A stretch of 42,813 nt of DNA from Candidatus Limisoma faecipullorum (GTDB lineage: Bacteria; Bacteroidota; Bacteroidia; Bacteroidales; Muribaculaceae): NCBI GenBank assembly GCA_017694955.1, contig JADIMC010000064.1, forward strand, positions 1-42,813. The letters run 5' to 3'. This document shows, in pieces, positions 32,888-40,758 of the stretch (its first letter is position 1; each line of letters begins with the position of its first letter). The position numbers and the translations under genes were made by a program. The notes beneath the pieces were generated by a model that worked only from the letters and a program-made list of their open reading frames with translations, was not told where the DNA came from and did not search any database.

Positions 32888-34162
32888 TTATTGGAATTTC
32901 AGGCGGAATGTCTTGGTTCCTTTTCTGGTGATTAGCTGCATTGTGCCTTTGTGCATGTTCATTATCTTGCGTGAAACAGACAGTCCTATGCCCGAACCGT
33001 CTTTTTTTGTAGTGAAAAATGGTACGAATATTTGTTTCACGCAGTCTTCCGGTATAGGGTCGCCATCGTCTGTTACGTCGATTATCACTGATTCGTTCTC
33101 TGCTGTGCAGGCTGTTATTTTTATATTGTGCGCATTGGCTTCGACAGCGTTTTTAATCAGGTTGGTGAATATTTGCGTGACAAGGTCTTTGTCGGATTGT
33201 ATGATAAGATTGTCGGGATTGATGCGGACCGATACTTTTGTATTGTCAAGATACCCTTTCATCAGGGCTATTGCATGTCCGGCTATGTCGCTGACATAAT
33301 TTAATTGCAGGTTGGGAGAGGGTATGGCGGCGAATTTCCGGAATGACTGTGTGAATTTCATAAGCCCCTCGGAAGTTGACAATATTATTTCCAAACCTTT
33401 TCGTATATGCTCAGGGTCGGTGGATTCCCCGTTGATTAGCTCGTCGCTTGTGGCACGTATTGGGGCGATTCCATTCATGATTTCGTGGGTAAGCACTCTT
33501 GTGAGCTTTATCCATGCGTCAACTTCTTTGCGGTCGATTACCGAATATACGTCATTGAGAATGTAAATGTTCAGATTTTCTCCTCCGAGTCTTATTTTCG
33601 TCACATTGACCGATATGTTCTTGTTTTCTCCGTTAAATGTGAGCGATAGCAGTCTTGTCTCTCCTGTTGCCATGTTTAGGAGCGTTTCGCATAGCCCGGG
33701 CTCTGCTCTGTCGAGATGACTTGCGTTTATAAGCACTTGCATGTTCAAAAGCCGTAGCAGGGCGGTGTTGTGGAGTTTTACAATTCCTTTTTCGTCGATG
33801 ACTAAGATTCCTGTATCGACGTTGTTGATTATCAGGTTGTAGAAATTTTCTTTTTGTTGGGCAAGCGTTTTCTGTTGTTTTATTATGATGGAGATTGTGG
33901 CAAGGGATTTGATTATTTCCGGATTTTGCCGTTCCTGCATATGAAATGAAAAATCATTGTTGCGCATGGCTTCGATCATCAGCTCCACTTTCTCTCTTGC
34001 GTCGTGGGCCGAACGGAACGATAAGACGAATGCCGCCGCAAGTCCTGCGATGGTTAATGCCGCTGCAATCCACTGCCAGTTGTCAACCGTCAGCATTACG
34101 GATATGCAGGCTGCCGCAGTGGCAGAAAAAATCAGCAATATGTTGCGGCTAAGTCTTGTCAT
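32888..34162 (-). CDS. Sensor histidine kinase (NtrB-like partner of the adjacent regulator)
   Basis: This 424-residue membrane kinase has two TM helices (about residues 7-25 and 31-48) with almost no periplasmic loop, so it likely senses a membrane or cytoplasmic cue. A short linker and a PAS-like domain follow (about 105-210, with NVDTGILVIDEKGIVKLHNTALLRLL). The phosphoacceptor His226 lies in RVLTHEIMNGIAPI. The ATPase domain has the N-box NLIKNAVEAN, DDGDPIPED, FFTTKKDGSGIGLS. It starts 2 bases after the response regulator stop, so the pair is one transcript. The His-box HEIMNGIAPI is of the NtrB-type class found with NtrC regulators in Bacteroidota. Confidence 0.92.
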   Translation of the reverse strand: MTRLSRNILLIFSATAAACISVMLTVDNWQWIAAALTIAGLAAAFVLSFRSAHDAREKVELMIEAMRNNDFSFHMQERQNPEIIKSLATISIIIKQQKTLAQQKENFYNLIINNVDTGILVIDEKGIVKLHNTALLRLLNMQVLINASHLDRAEPGLCETLLNMATGETRLLSLTFNGENKNISVNVTKIRLGGENLNIYILNDVYSVIDRKEVDAWIKLTRVLTHEIMNGIAPIRATSDELINGESTDPEHIRKGLEIILSTSEGLMKFTQSFRKFAAIPSPNLQLNYVSDIAGHAIALMKGYLDNTKVSVRINPDNLIIQSDKDLVTQIFTNLIKNAVEANAHNIKITACTAENESVIIDVTDDGDPIPEDCVKQIFVPFFTTKKDGSGIGLSVSRKIMNMHKGTMQLITRKGTKTFRLKFQ

Positions 34163-34164
34163 AG

Positions 34165-35493
34165 CTATCCAATACCGAAACGTTTCATCTTATTATAAAG
34201 TGTCTGTCGTGATATTCCGAGTTTCTCTGCCGCAAGCGAAAGGTTGCCTTCGTATTTTTGCAGCGCTTCGGAAATCATTTGTCTCTCCATATGCTCGATG
34301 GTGGTGTTTTCCGCTTCTTTGTCTTCATTCTGCGTTGTGATTTGGAGCTCATCGCATCCTATTGTCTCTTTGTCGCTGATTATTACGGCTTTTTCCACAG
34401 TGTGGCTCAGCTCCCGTATGTTGCCGCGCCATTCGCATTTGAGCAGGGCGTTTTCAGCTTCGCCGCTGAAACGCAGGGCAGGACGGGAATAAGTGGCTGC
34501 GAATTGCGAAAGGAACCGGTAGGCAAGAGGTAGTATGTCCTCTTTTCTTTCCCGCAGTGGCGGCAATTTGAGGTGTATGGTGTTGATGCGGTATAGCAGG
34601 TCTTCACGAAACAGCTCATTGGCGACCATCTTGTCAAGGTTCTTATTGGTGGCGCATAGCAGGCGGATGTCAACCGGGATGCCGCTGTTGCTTCCTACAG
34701 GTATCACTTGCCGGCGTTGCAGCACGTTCAATAGTTTTGCCTGTTGCCTGATCGGGAGGTTGCCTATCTCGTCGAGAAACAGTGTGCCGCCGTCGGCTTC
34801 TTCTATATATCCCTTTCTTGAGGTGCGGGCGTCGGTGAATGCGCCTTTCACATGCCCGAACAATTCGCTTTCGAAAAGGCTGTCGGTGATGGCTCCCATA
34901 TCGACGGCGACAAATTGCCTGGATGAGCGCAGCGACAGGGCGTGCAGCTCGTGTGCCAGCAGGTCTTTGCCGGTGCCGTTTTCTCCGGTAATCAGCACAT
35001 TGGCATTTGTCTCCGCTACACGGGTTGCAGTCTTCTGGAGCCGTTTCATTGCCGGTGATTCGCCCCAGTACATATCGCCTTGTTTGCCGCTGCCACCTGT
35101 CATATTGAGCCGTTGCCGGTATGCCATCTGCAATACGTCGATAAGCTTACGGTTGTCCCATGGTTTCACTATGAAGTCGAATGCGCCATCTTTCATCGCT
35201 TTTACTGCAAGTTCCACATCGGCGTATGCGGTGAACAGCACGACTGGCACTTTCGGAAAATTGCGGTTTGTTTCGTGCAGCCAAAAAATACCCTCGTTCC
35301 CGTTGTTGATGCCCGAGACGAAATTCATGTCGAGAAGCACCACGTCGATATTGTTTTTCTGTATCGATTGCAGCATTCTCGATGGGGATGACAGGACGGA
35401 AACCTCGTTGAATATGTTGTCGAGCAGCAGTTTAAGAGAGGTCAGGATATTTGTGTTGTCGTCAACGATTAATATGTTGCCTTGTTTCTTCAT
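34165..35493 (-). CDS. NtrC-family sigma-54-dependent response regulator
   Basis: This 442-residue regulator has three domains. The receiver (residues about 6-120) carries phosphoacceptor Asp55 in VVLLDMNF, with Thr88 and Lys110. The AAA+ sigma-54 activation domain (about 143-375) has Walker A GENGTGKD (170-177), the sigma-54-contact loop GAFTDA (217-222, GAFTGA in the canonical form) and Walker B LFLDEIG (238-243). The C-terminal Fis-type helix-turn-helix is LSLAAEKLGISRQTLYNKMKRFGI. The start is 35493 (MKKQGNILIV). The GAFTDA variant is common in Bacteroidota regulators. The probable target is the sigma-54 promoter of the tolC operon at 40759. Confidence 0.93.
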   Translation of the reverse strand: MKKQGNILIVDDNTNILTSLKLLLDNIFNEVSVLSSPSRMLQSIQKNNIDVVLLDMNFVSGINNGNEGIFWLHETNRNFPKVPVVLFTAYADVELAVKAMKDGAFDFIVKPWDNRKLIDVLQMAYRQRLNMTGGSGKQGDMYWGESPAMKRLQKTATRVAETNANVLITGENGTGKDLLAHELHALSLRSSRQFVAVDMGAITDSLFESELFGHVKGAFTDARTSRKGYIEEADGGTLFLDEIGNLPIRQQAKLLNVLQRRQVIPVGSNSGIPVDIRLLCATNKNLDKMVANELFREDLLYRINTIHLKLPPLRERKEDILPLAYRFLSQFAATYSRPALRFSGEAENALLKCEWRGNIRELSHTVEKAVIISDKETIGCDELQITTQNEDKEAENTTIEHMERQMISEALQKYEGNLSLAAEKLGISRQTLYNKMKRFGIG

Positions 35494-35497
35494 ATTG

Positions 35498-35505
35498 CAA
35501 ATATA
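35498..35505 (-). promoter_or_regulatory. -7 element immediately before the response regulator ATG
   Basis: TATATTTG (35505-35498, minus) fits TAnnTTTG and ends 4 bases before the ATG at 35493, so the transcript may be leaderless. The best -33 TTTG (35531-35528) is 22 bases away and lies inside the first 74-bp repeat unit, slightly longer than the usual 19-21. Confidence 0.5.
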
Positions 35506-35673
35506 GTGCAAGGCGAGAGAAAAGTGTCAAATTCATTTGAAAAACTTTTCCGAGCCGCAGCCGATATTATTAAAATATAGTGCAAGGCGAGGGAAAAGTG
35601 CCAGATTCATTTGAAAAACTTTTCCGAGCCGCAGCCGATATTATTAAAATATAGTGCAAGGCGAGAGAAAAGT
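35501..35673. repeat. 74-bp tandem direct repeat between the regulator and transporter genes
   Basis: Two full units (35501-35574 and 35575-35648) and the first 25 bases of a third (35649-35673) follow with a period of exactly 74 bases. The two full copies differ at three positions; the partial copy agrees with copy 1 over all 25 bases. Each unit contains GAAAAGT / ACTTTTC arms (copy 1: 35519-35525 and 35544-35550) enclosing TCAAAT-TC-ATTTGA (35527-35540). Copy 2 carries CAGATTCATTTG at the centre, which still pairs in RNA through a G-U. The unit equals about seven helical turns. It lies directly upstream of two divergent genes and contains the TGTCAAATT word also found upstream of tolC. Confidence 0.85.
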
Positions 35674-35686
35674 TACTTTTTCAGAG

Positions 35687-35694
35687 TATCTTTG
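35687..35694 (+). promoter_or_regulatory. -7 element immediately before the transporter ATG
   Basis: TATCTTTG ends 4 bases before the ATG at 35699, so the message may be leaderless. No TTTG lies about 19 bases upstream, because that position falls in the partial third repeat. The promoter may depend on a factor binding the repeats. Confidence 0.45.
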
Positions 35695-35698
35695 CGCC

Positions 35699-37357
35699 AT
35701 GGAATGGATTAGCGGTTTTTTGTTTGAGCATTCCGCCATACAGGCAGTTGTCATAGTGGCGGTGATTATTTCTATCGGGTTGGCGCTTGGCAGGCTGCAT
35801 ATTGCTGGAATATCGTTGGGAGTGACTTTCGTTTTTTTCACTGGTATTCTTGCGGGATATCTTGGATTGTCGATTGACCCCGATATGCTCAATTATGCGG
35901 AAAGTTTCGGATTGGTGCTGTTTGTCTATGCTCTCGGTCTGCAGGTCGGTCCGGGATTTTTCAGCTCGTTCAGGAAAGAAGGTGTGAGCATGAATATTGC
36001 CGGGCTGATTCTCATTGTGCTTGGCTCGCTGATGGCTGTAGGCATAAGTTGGCTGACAGGTTATGGAATAGACGGAATCACCGGTGTGCTGTGTGGTGCG
36101 ACTACCAACACTCCGGCGCTTGCCGCTGCACAGCAGACATTGAAGCAGCTTGGCATTGATGCCGGGACAGCGGCTTTGGGCTGTGCGGTGACTTATCCGT
36201 TCGGTGTCGTCGGGGTGATTTTCGTGATTATAATATTAAGGAAGTTCTTCGTCAAGCCCGATGATTTGAAACAGAGGGAGGAAAGCCATGCCGACCAGAC
36301 GTATGTGGCTACATTCCAGATAACCAACCCTGGAATTTCCGGGCATAGGATACATGAGGTGCAGGAGGCAAGTCCGGCACGTTTCATAATTTCCCGTCTT
36401 TGGAGAGGGAAGGAATTTGTGATGCCAAATTCTGAGGAGCAGCTGAATATCGGCGACAGGATAATGGTAATCACGACAGAGAAGGATATCGACAATCTTA
36501 CGCTGCTCTTTGGTGAGAAGGAAGACCGTGACTGGAACCACCACGTGAATTGGAACAAAATCGACCGCCAGATTGTGTCGCGCCATATAATCGTGTCGCG
36601 TCCGGATATCAACGGCAAGCGGCTTGGCTCTTTGAAATTGCGCAATACATTCGGGATTACCGTGTCACGGGTGCTGCGCAGCGGCGTGAAACTGCTTGCC
36701 ACGCCTGATCTCGTGTTGCAGATTGGCGACAGGTTGACGGTGGTGGGTAACGCTTCCGACATTGAAAGCGTGGAAAAGGTGATAGGCAACAGTGCCGGGT
36801 CTTTGAAAGAGCCGAATCTTGCCGTGATTTTCATCGGAATATCGCTTGGGCTTCTTTTAGGGTCTCTGCCTATCGCTTTGCCGGGAAGCGACATCCCTGT
36901 CACTCTCGGTCTTGCTGGAGGACCGATTGTTGTCGGCTTGCTTATGGGGCGTTTTGGTCCGCGGTTCCATATCGTGACTTATAACACGCGCAGTGCGAAT
37001 CTGATGTTGCGTGGCATAGGCTTGTCGATGTATCTTGCCTGTCTTGGGCTTGATGCCGGCAAGGACTTCTTTGCCACTCTTGTCGGACCGCAGGGCTTGG
37101 CGTGGATAGGGATAGGCGCGGTTCTCACCATGGTTCCTGTGCTTATTATGGGGATCGTCTCGATGCGGTTGTTTAAATTCAAGTTCGGGGAGACGTGTGG
37201 ATTGCTTTGCGGCAGCATGGCTAATCCGATGGCTCTTGATTATGCCAACGACACCGTTGAGGGAGATTCTCCGGCCGTTTCTTATGCCACAGTGTATCCG
37301 CTTGGCATGTTTGTGCGTGTGATCATAGCTCAAGTCTTGATTCTCCTTTGTATCTGA
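35699..37357 (+). CDS. AspT/YidE/YbjL-family putative transporter with two RCK-C (TrkA-C) domains
   Basis: This 552-residue inner-membrane protein has two similar membrane halves, each of about five helices (the AspT/YidE/YbjL duplication). Two TrkA-C/RCK-C domains sit between them at about residues 200-380 (GISGHRIHEVQEASPARFIISRLWRG and NGKRLGSLKLRNTFGITVSRVLRSGVK). The family includes the aspartate:alanine antiporter AspT, and most members, such as YidE, have unknown substrates. The start at 35699 (MEWISGFLFEHSAIQA) gives the proper first helix; an upstream GTG at 35654 lies inside the tandem repeat. The gene is divergent from the NtrC-type regulator. Confidence 0.9.
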   Translation: MEWISGFLFEHSAIQAVVIVAVIISIGLALGRLHIAGISLGVTFVFFTGILAGYLGLSIDPDMLNYAESFGLVLFVYALGLQVGPGFFSSFRKEGVSMNIAGLILIVLGSLMAVGISWLTGYGIDGITGVLCGATTNTPALAAAQQTLKQLGIDAGTAALGCAVTYPFGVVGVIFVIIILRKFFVKPDDLKQREESHADQTYVATFQITNPGISGHRIHEVQEASPARFIISRLWRGKEFVMPNSEEQLNIGDRIMVITTEKDIDNLTLLFGEKEDRDWNHHVNWNKIDRQIVSRHIIVSRPDINGKRLGSLKLRNTFGITVSRVLRSGVKLLATPDLVLQIGDRLTVVGNASDIESVEKVIGNSAGSLKEPNLAVIFIGISLGLLLGSLPIALPGSDIPVTLGLAGGPIVVGLLMGRFGPRFHIVTYNTRSANLMLRGIGLSMYLACLGLDAGKDFFATLVGPQGLAWIGIGAVLTMVPVLIMGIVSMRLFKFKFGETCGLLCGSMANPMALDYANDTVEGDSPAVSYATVYPLGMFVRVIIAQVLILLCI

Positions 37358-37451
37358 TGCTTGGGTTTTGCCATATCGTGAAAAAAAGGCAAAATTACGT
37401 AGCCGTTGTTAAGGGCAGGACTGAGGATTGAAAAAAATAAGTAATTTTGCA

Positions 37452-37949
37452 ATGATGGATGTGGTGCTGCTCATATCAGGCATTTTGTTTATGCTTTCGT
37501 CGCTCTATTTTTGCGTGCGTCCGCATATTCCGGCTGTCATACCGGCTTATGGCGGATTGTGGTTGCTGCAATGGAGCGGGATGATGGCGTTTCCGTCGGT
37601 GATGATGTCATATTGGGGTATAATGGCGGTTGTGGTGATAATCATAGTTTCGATGCTTCCGCAGCCTGTTGTCAAGGCCACGCAGGGGATGGCGCATATC
37701 ACTGTAGGCGCTGTTGCCGGGATGCTCATAGGCGCCACCATTGGCTATGCCCCGATGATTGTCGGCGCATTTGCCGGCGCGTTTGCCGGATGTATGGTGT
37801 TTGTGCGTACTCCGAAAGGCAAGGCTCTTGGATTACTGACGTCGAGGTTCGTGCAATATTTTTGTGCGAAGGGGCTTCCGGTAGTAGTCACGGTGTCGAT
37901 TCTCGGGATTGCCATTGAGGTGGCAGCGGTGCAATATTCAAATGTATAA
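37452..37949 (+). CDS. DUF456-like small membrane protein
   Basis: This 165-residue hydrophobic protein has four or five helices. Its start MMDVVLLISGILFMLSSLYFCVRPHIPAVIPAY and a glycine-zipper segment GAVAGMLIGATIGYAPMIVGAFAGAFAGCM resemble DUF456. I use ATG 37452 or the adjacent 37455. An upstream TTG at 37428 would add eight residues that overlap a -7-like TAATTTTG (37442-37449). It lies between the AspT-type transporter and a DUF4919-like gene, probably in one transcription unit. Function unknown. Confidence 0.75.
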   Translation: MMDVVLLISGILFMLSSLYFCVRPHIPAVIPAYGGLWLLQWSGMMAFPSVMMSYWGIMAVVVIIIVSMLPQPVVKATQGMAHITVGAVAGMLIGATIGYAPMIVGAFAGAFAGCMVFVRTPKGKALGLLTSRFVQYFCAKGLPVVVTVSILGIAIEVAAVQYSNV

Positions 37950-37963
37950 TAAAAAGAGAGACA

Positions 37964-38665
37964 ATGAGAAAGTTACTTGCTATAATATTGTTTGCGGTAG
38001 TTGCAGTTGCGGCGGTCAATTCTTTTGCGGCAGATAAGAAGTTCAAGCCGGAAAAGCCGGATATGGAGGAAATACGAAAATCGGTAAGCGACCCGGCTTC
38101 CCCATACTATTACAAACGCTTGTGGAGGAAGTTTGTCAGCAACGATACGGATATGACCATGCAGGATTATCGTCATTTCTATCTTGGTTATGTGTTCCAG
38201 GAAGATTATAATCCGTACCGCATATCGGAATTTGCCAACAAGATACAGCCGCTTTACTATAAGCAAAGCCATACTCAGGCGGAATGCGACACTATTATCA
38301 AATATGCGGAGCTTTCGCTTGCCGATAATCCTTTCGACCTCAATCAGATGCAGTTCTTCATATATGCTTTGAGGACTAAGAAGAAGTTTGCGCGGGCCTC
38401 GATTTGGCAGTACCGGCTGAATCACATACTTGAGGCGATTCTTTCCACCGGATTGGGCAAGAAGGATAATCCGTGGGTAGTGATAAGTCCGGTGCATGAA
38501 TACAATATTGTCAATTTTATGGGACTTGTGGCAGTTGACCATCAGGAACTGGACGACAGTATCGATTACATAATAGTTGACAAGGTTGACAACAAGACTC
38601 CCGACGGATATTATTTCGATGTTTCGAACATAATCGATGTCTATAATAAGAAATTCAAGGAATAG
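37964..38665 (+). CDS. DUF4919-like secreted/periplasmic protein
   Basis: This 233-residue protein has a signal peptide (MRKLLAIILFAVVAVAAVNSFAAD). Its body reads KPDMEEIRKSVSDPASPYYYKRLWRKFVSNDTDMTMQDYRHFYLGYVFQEDYNPY and runs through a TPR-like helical part to GYYFDVSNIIDVYNKKF. This is the pattern of DUF4919 proteins found in Bacteroidales; my family assignment is by resemblance only. It follows the DUF456-like gene by 14 bases and precedes another membrane gene by 6 bases, so the four genes from 37452 to pdxB look like one operon. Confidence 0.75.
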   Translation: MRKLLAIILFAVVAVAAVNSFAADKKFKPEKPDMEEIRKSVSDPASPYYYKRLWRKFVSNDTDMTMQDYRHFYLGYVFQEDYNPYRISEFANKIQPLYYKQSHTQAECDTIIKYAELSLADNPFDLNQMQFFIYALRTKKKFARASIWQYRLNHILEAILSTGLGKKDNPWVVISPVHEYNIVNFMGLVAVDHQELDDSIDYIIVDKVDNKTPDGYYFDVSNIIDVYNKKFKE

Positions 38666-38671
38666 CCGCTG

Positions 38672-39646
38672 ATGAAGGAAGAAAGTGTGAACAGGTTCAT
38701 CAACAACCGCTATTGCCTGTTGGTGATGGGGCTTATGGCTGCCGTGCTTTCTTATTTTTTCCACGTCTCAGGTATCGGGCACGCTCCTGGCGGGGCAGGG
38801 ATATGGAATACGGGCATTGCCGGCTGCAGCTTATGGGCGGTGAACGCGCTGACGGTGCTTGCGGTTGCTGTGATGATGCGTGTGCTTGATAAGAATTTTG
38901 CGTTTGTCAGGGAATACACGGTGATTTATGCCGCTTATTTTTTGTTTTCTTCGCTTTGCAATCCGTCGTATTCGGTCGGTTTCCCGAGGGCTGCGGCTGT
39001 CAATGCCGTGCTGATGGTGTGTGTATGGGTGCTGTTCAGCGGTTACCAGCAGAAAGGGAGACGCAGTTTTGTGTTTCTGATATCATTTGTCCTTTCGTTG
39101 TGCAGTTTGTTTGATTATTCGTTCCTGTTTTATATTCCGGTATTCATCTTGGGATTCATGCAGATGAAGATATTTTCGTTCAAAGGGTTGCTTGCAATAT
39201 TGCTCGGTTTGGCAGTGCCTTATTGGATTGCGTGCGGCTCGGGAATGCTGGCTTTTGATGATTTGCGATTTCCACGGCTTGTGATTTCGAAAGAAAAATA
39301 TCTGACAGAGATAGGTTTGTCCGGACTCTATCGCATAATCCTTGCGGTTGTCGTCGGCTCTGTGCTTGGGAGCATCAATCTGTTCAAGCTGATGAACTAC
39401 CGGATGCAGCTGCGTTCTTATAATGGATTTTTCACAGTACTTGCATTATTGTCGATAATATTCATCGTGGTGGATGCCACTAATTTTGCGACATATTTGA
39501 TGTCGCTTAATATTTGTGTGGCATATCAGGTCGCCCATTTTTTCACTACTCGTAAGATGAGGAGGGGATACATATTGTTCTTCTTCCTGATTCTGGCAAA
39601 TGCAGCTTGTGCTGTTCCGGAATTGATAGGTTTCTTTAAGTCATGA
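38672..39646 (+). CDS. Hypothetical multi-pass membrane protein
   Basis: This 324-residue protein has about eight transmembrane segments and little soluble sequence. It begins MKEESVNRFINNRYCLLVMGLMAAVLSYFFHV. No family motif is clear to me; it loosely resembles DUF6427-type Bacteroidetes membrane proteins, which I cannot confirm. Its TGA overlaps the pdxB start codon (ATGA at 39643-39646), and it starts 6 bases after the DUF4919-like gene, so it belongs to the same operon. Confidence 0.75.
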   Translation: MKEESVNRFINNRYCLLVMGLMAAVLSYFFHVSGIGHAPGGAGIWNTGIAGCSLWAVNALTVLAVAVMMRVLDKNFAFVREYTVIYAAYFLFSSLCNPSYSVGFPRAAAVNAVLMVCVWVLFSGYQQKGRRSFVFLISFVLSLCSLFDYSFLFYIPVFILGFMQMKIFSFKGLLAILLGLAVPYWIACGSGMLAFDDLRFPRLVISKEKYLTEIGLSGLYRIILAVVVGSVLGSINLFKLMNYRMQLRSYNGFFTVLALLSIIFIVVDATNFATYLMSLNICVAYQVAHFFTTRKMRRGYILFFFLILANAACAVPELIGFFKS

Positions 39647-40656
39647 AAATCATAGTTGAAGCTAACATACCTTATATAAAAGGTCTGCTTGAGGAGTTTG
39701 GCTCGGTTGAATATTTGCCGGCACCGGCAATTACACCTGTTGCTGTAAAGGACGCCGATGCTTTGTTTGTGCGCACCCGCACGAAGTGCGGAGAAGGATT
39801 GCTTTCAGGAAGCCGGGTGAGTTTCATTGCCACTGCCACTATCGGCACGGATCATATCGACCTCGAATATTGCCGCAGAAACGGGATTACCGTTTGCAAT
39901 GCGCCGGGATGCAATGCACCGGCGGTTGCTCAGTATGTCTTTTCCGTGATAGGTAATTTCTTTGAGGGGGAAAGCCTGCAAGGGCTGAGGCTTGGGGTTG
40001 TCGGTGTGGGTAATGTCGGAAGCATCGTGGCCCGGTGGGGTGAAAGGCTCGGAATGGATGTGATGTTGTGCGATCCTCCGCGGATGCGCCGTGAGGGCGG
40101 CGATTTTGTGGAATTGGAGCGTATTGCAGGAGAGGCTGACATAATCACGTTCCATACGCCTTTGATACGGGAAGGAATCGACAGGACGCTGCATCTTGCC
40201 GATGACCGTTTTTTTGATAGCCTCGGGCATTGCCGTCTGCTTGTCAACAGCTCGCGCGGTGCTGTCGTTGACAATGCGGCTCTTTATTCCGCGCTTTGCA
40301 ATGGCAAGGTTGGAGCTGCTGCCGTTGATTGTTGGGAAAACGAGCCGGAAATCGACAGACGGTTGCTTGACAAGGCATTTGTGGCAACTCCTCATATTGC
40401 CGGCTATTCTTCTGACGGAAAGAAACGTGCCACGGCGATGGTGCTTGAGGCTTTCGCAAGGCATTTCGGGGTGGATGTAAATGGCATCCATGGCATCCCG
40501 ATGACCGATGCTCCGGCGAGAGGCGCTGAAATAGCAGACATAGGGCAAGTGATGGCTTCCTACAACCCGCTTGCCGATACGGCGGCACTTAAATCGCATC
40601 CTGAATGTTTTGAAACGTTGCGCAACAACTATCAATTGCGCCAGGAATGCCGTTAA
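39643..40656 (+). CDS. pdxB: 4-phosphoerythronate dehydrogenase (PdxB)
   Basis: PdxB oxidises 4-phosphoerythronate in the DXP-independent arm of pyridoxal 5'-phosphate synthesis. The 337-residue protein is a D-2-hydroxyacid dehydrogenase with Rossmann motif VVGVGNVGSIVA (residues 119-130), catalytic Arg205 in NSSRGAVVD, Glu234 in WENEPEID and His251 in TPHIAGYSSDGK. The N-terminal VEANIPYIKGLLEEFG and the YSSDGK element are PdxB-specific. It is about 40 residues shorter than E. coli PdxB, lacking much of the C-terminal dimerisation domain, as in other Bacteroidales. It ends 9 bases before the first palindrome of the tolC control region. Confidence 0.93.
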   Translation: MKIIVEANIPYIKGLLEEFGSVEYLPAPAITPVAVKDADALFVRTRTKCGEGLLSGSRVSFIATATIGTDHIDLEYCRRNGITVCNAPGCNAPAVAQYVFSVIGNFFEGESLQGLRLGVVGVGNVGSIVARWGERLGMDVMLCDPPRMRREGGDFVELERIAGEADIITFHTPLIREGIDRTLHLADDRFFDSLGHCRLLVNSSRGAVVDNAALYSALCNGKVGAAAVDCWENEPEIDRRLLDKAFVATPHIAGYSSDGKKRATAMVLEAFARHFGVDVNGIHGIPMTDAPARGAEIADIGQVMASYNPLADTAALKSHPECFETLRNNYQLRQECR

Positions 40657-40665
40657 GCGGTGCAA

Positions 40666-40715
40666 AGTGTCAAATTTTTTGACACTACTGTCAAATTTTT
40701 TGACACCTCGTCAAA
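40666..40715. promoter_or_regulatory. Two palindromic operators plus a half-site upstream of tolC (candidate sigma-54 enhancer)
   Basis: AGTGTCAAA (40666-40674) and TTTGACACT (40678-40686) form one perfect palindrome with spacer TTT. TGTCAAATTTTTTGACA (40689-40705) is a second. A half-site GTCAAA follows at 40710. The two palindrome centres (40676 and 40697) are 21 bp apart, two helical turns, so bound dimers would share one DNA face. They lie about 110 and 90 bases upstream of the predicted sigma-54 start near 40785, the normal place for NtrC-type enhancers. The same TGTCAAATT word occurs in the 74-bp repeats beside the NtrC-type regulator. Confidence 0.75.
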
Positions 40716-40758
40716 AATCATAAATTGCAATTATTTGACTGATAAATAGTTATGAGTT

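Noticed and set aside
35585..35614. TGGCAC and TTGCA words in repeat copy 2, read on the minus strand, as a sigma-54 promoter for the regulator
   Set aside because: Twelve bases separate TGGCAC and TTGCA, whereas sigma-54 needs five. Copy 1 reads TTGACAC in the same place, so the resemblance is accidental.
37390..37397. TAATTTTG on the minus strand after the AspT-type gene as a promoter
   Set aside because: No gene lies in its direction except the antisense of the transporter, and no -33 box is seen. It is a chance match in AT-rich DNA.
40666..40705. The tolC palindromes as a terminator of pdxB
   Set aside because: The stems are AT-rich, there are two near-identical copies 21 bp apart, and no U run follows either. 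Operators fit better.
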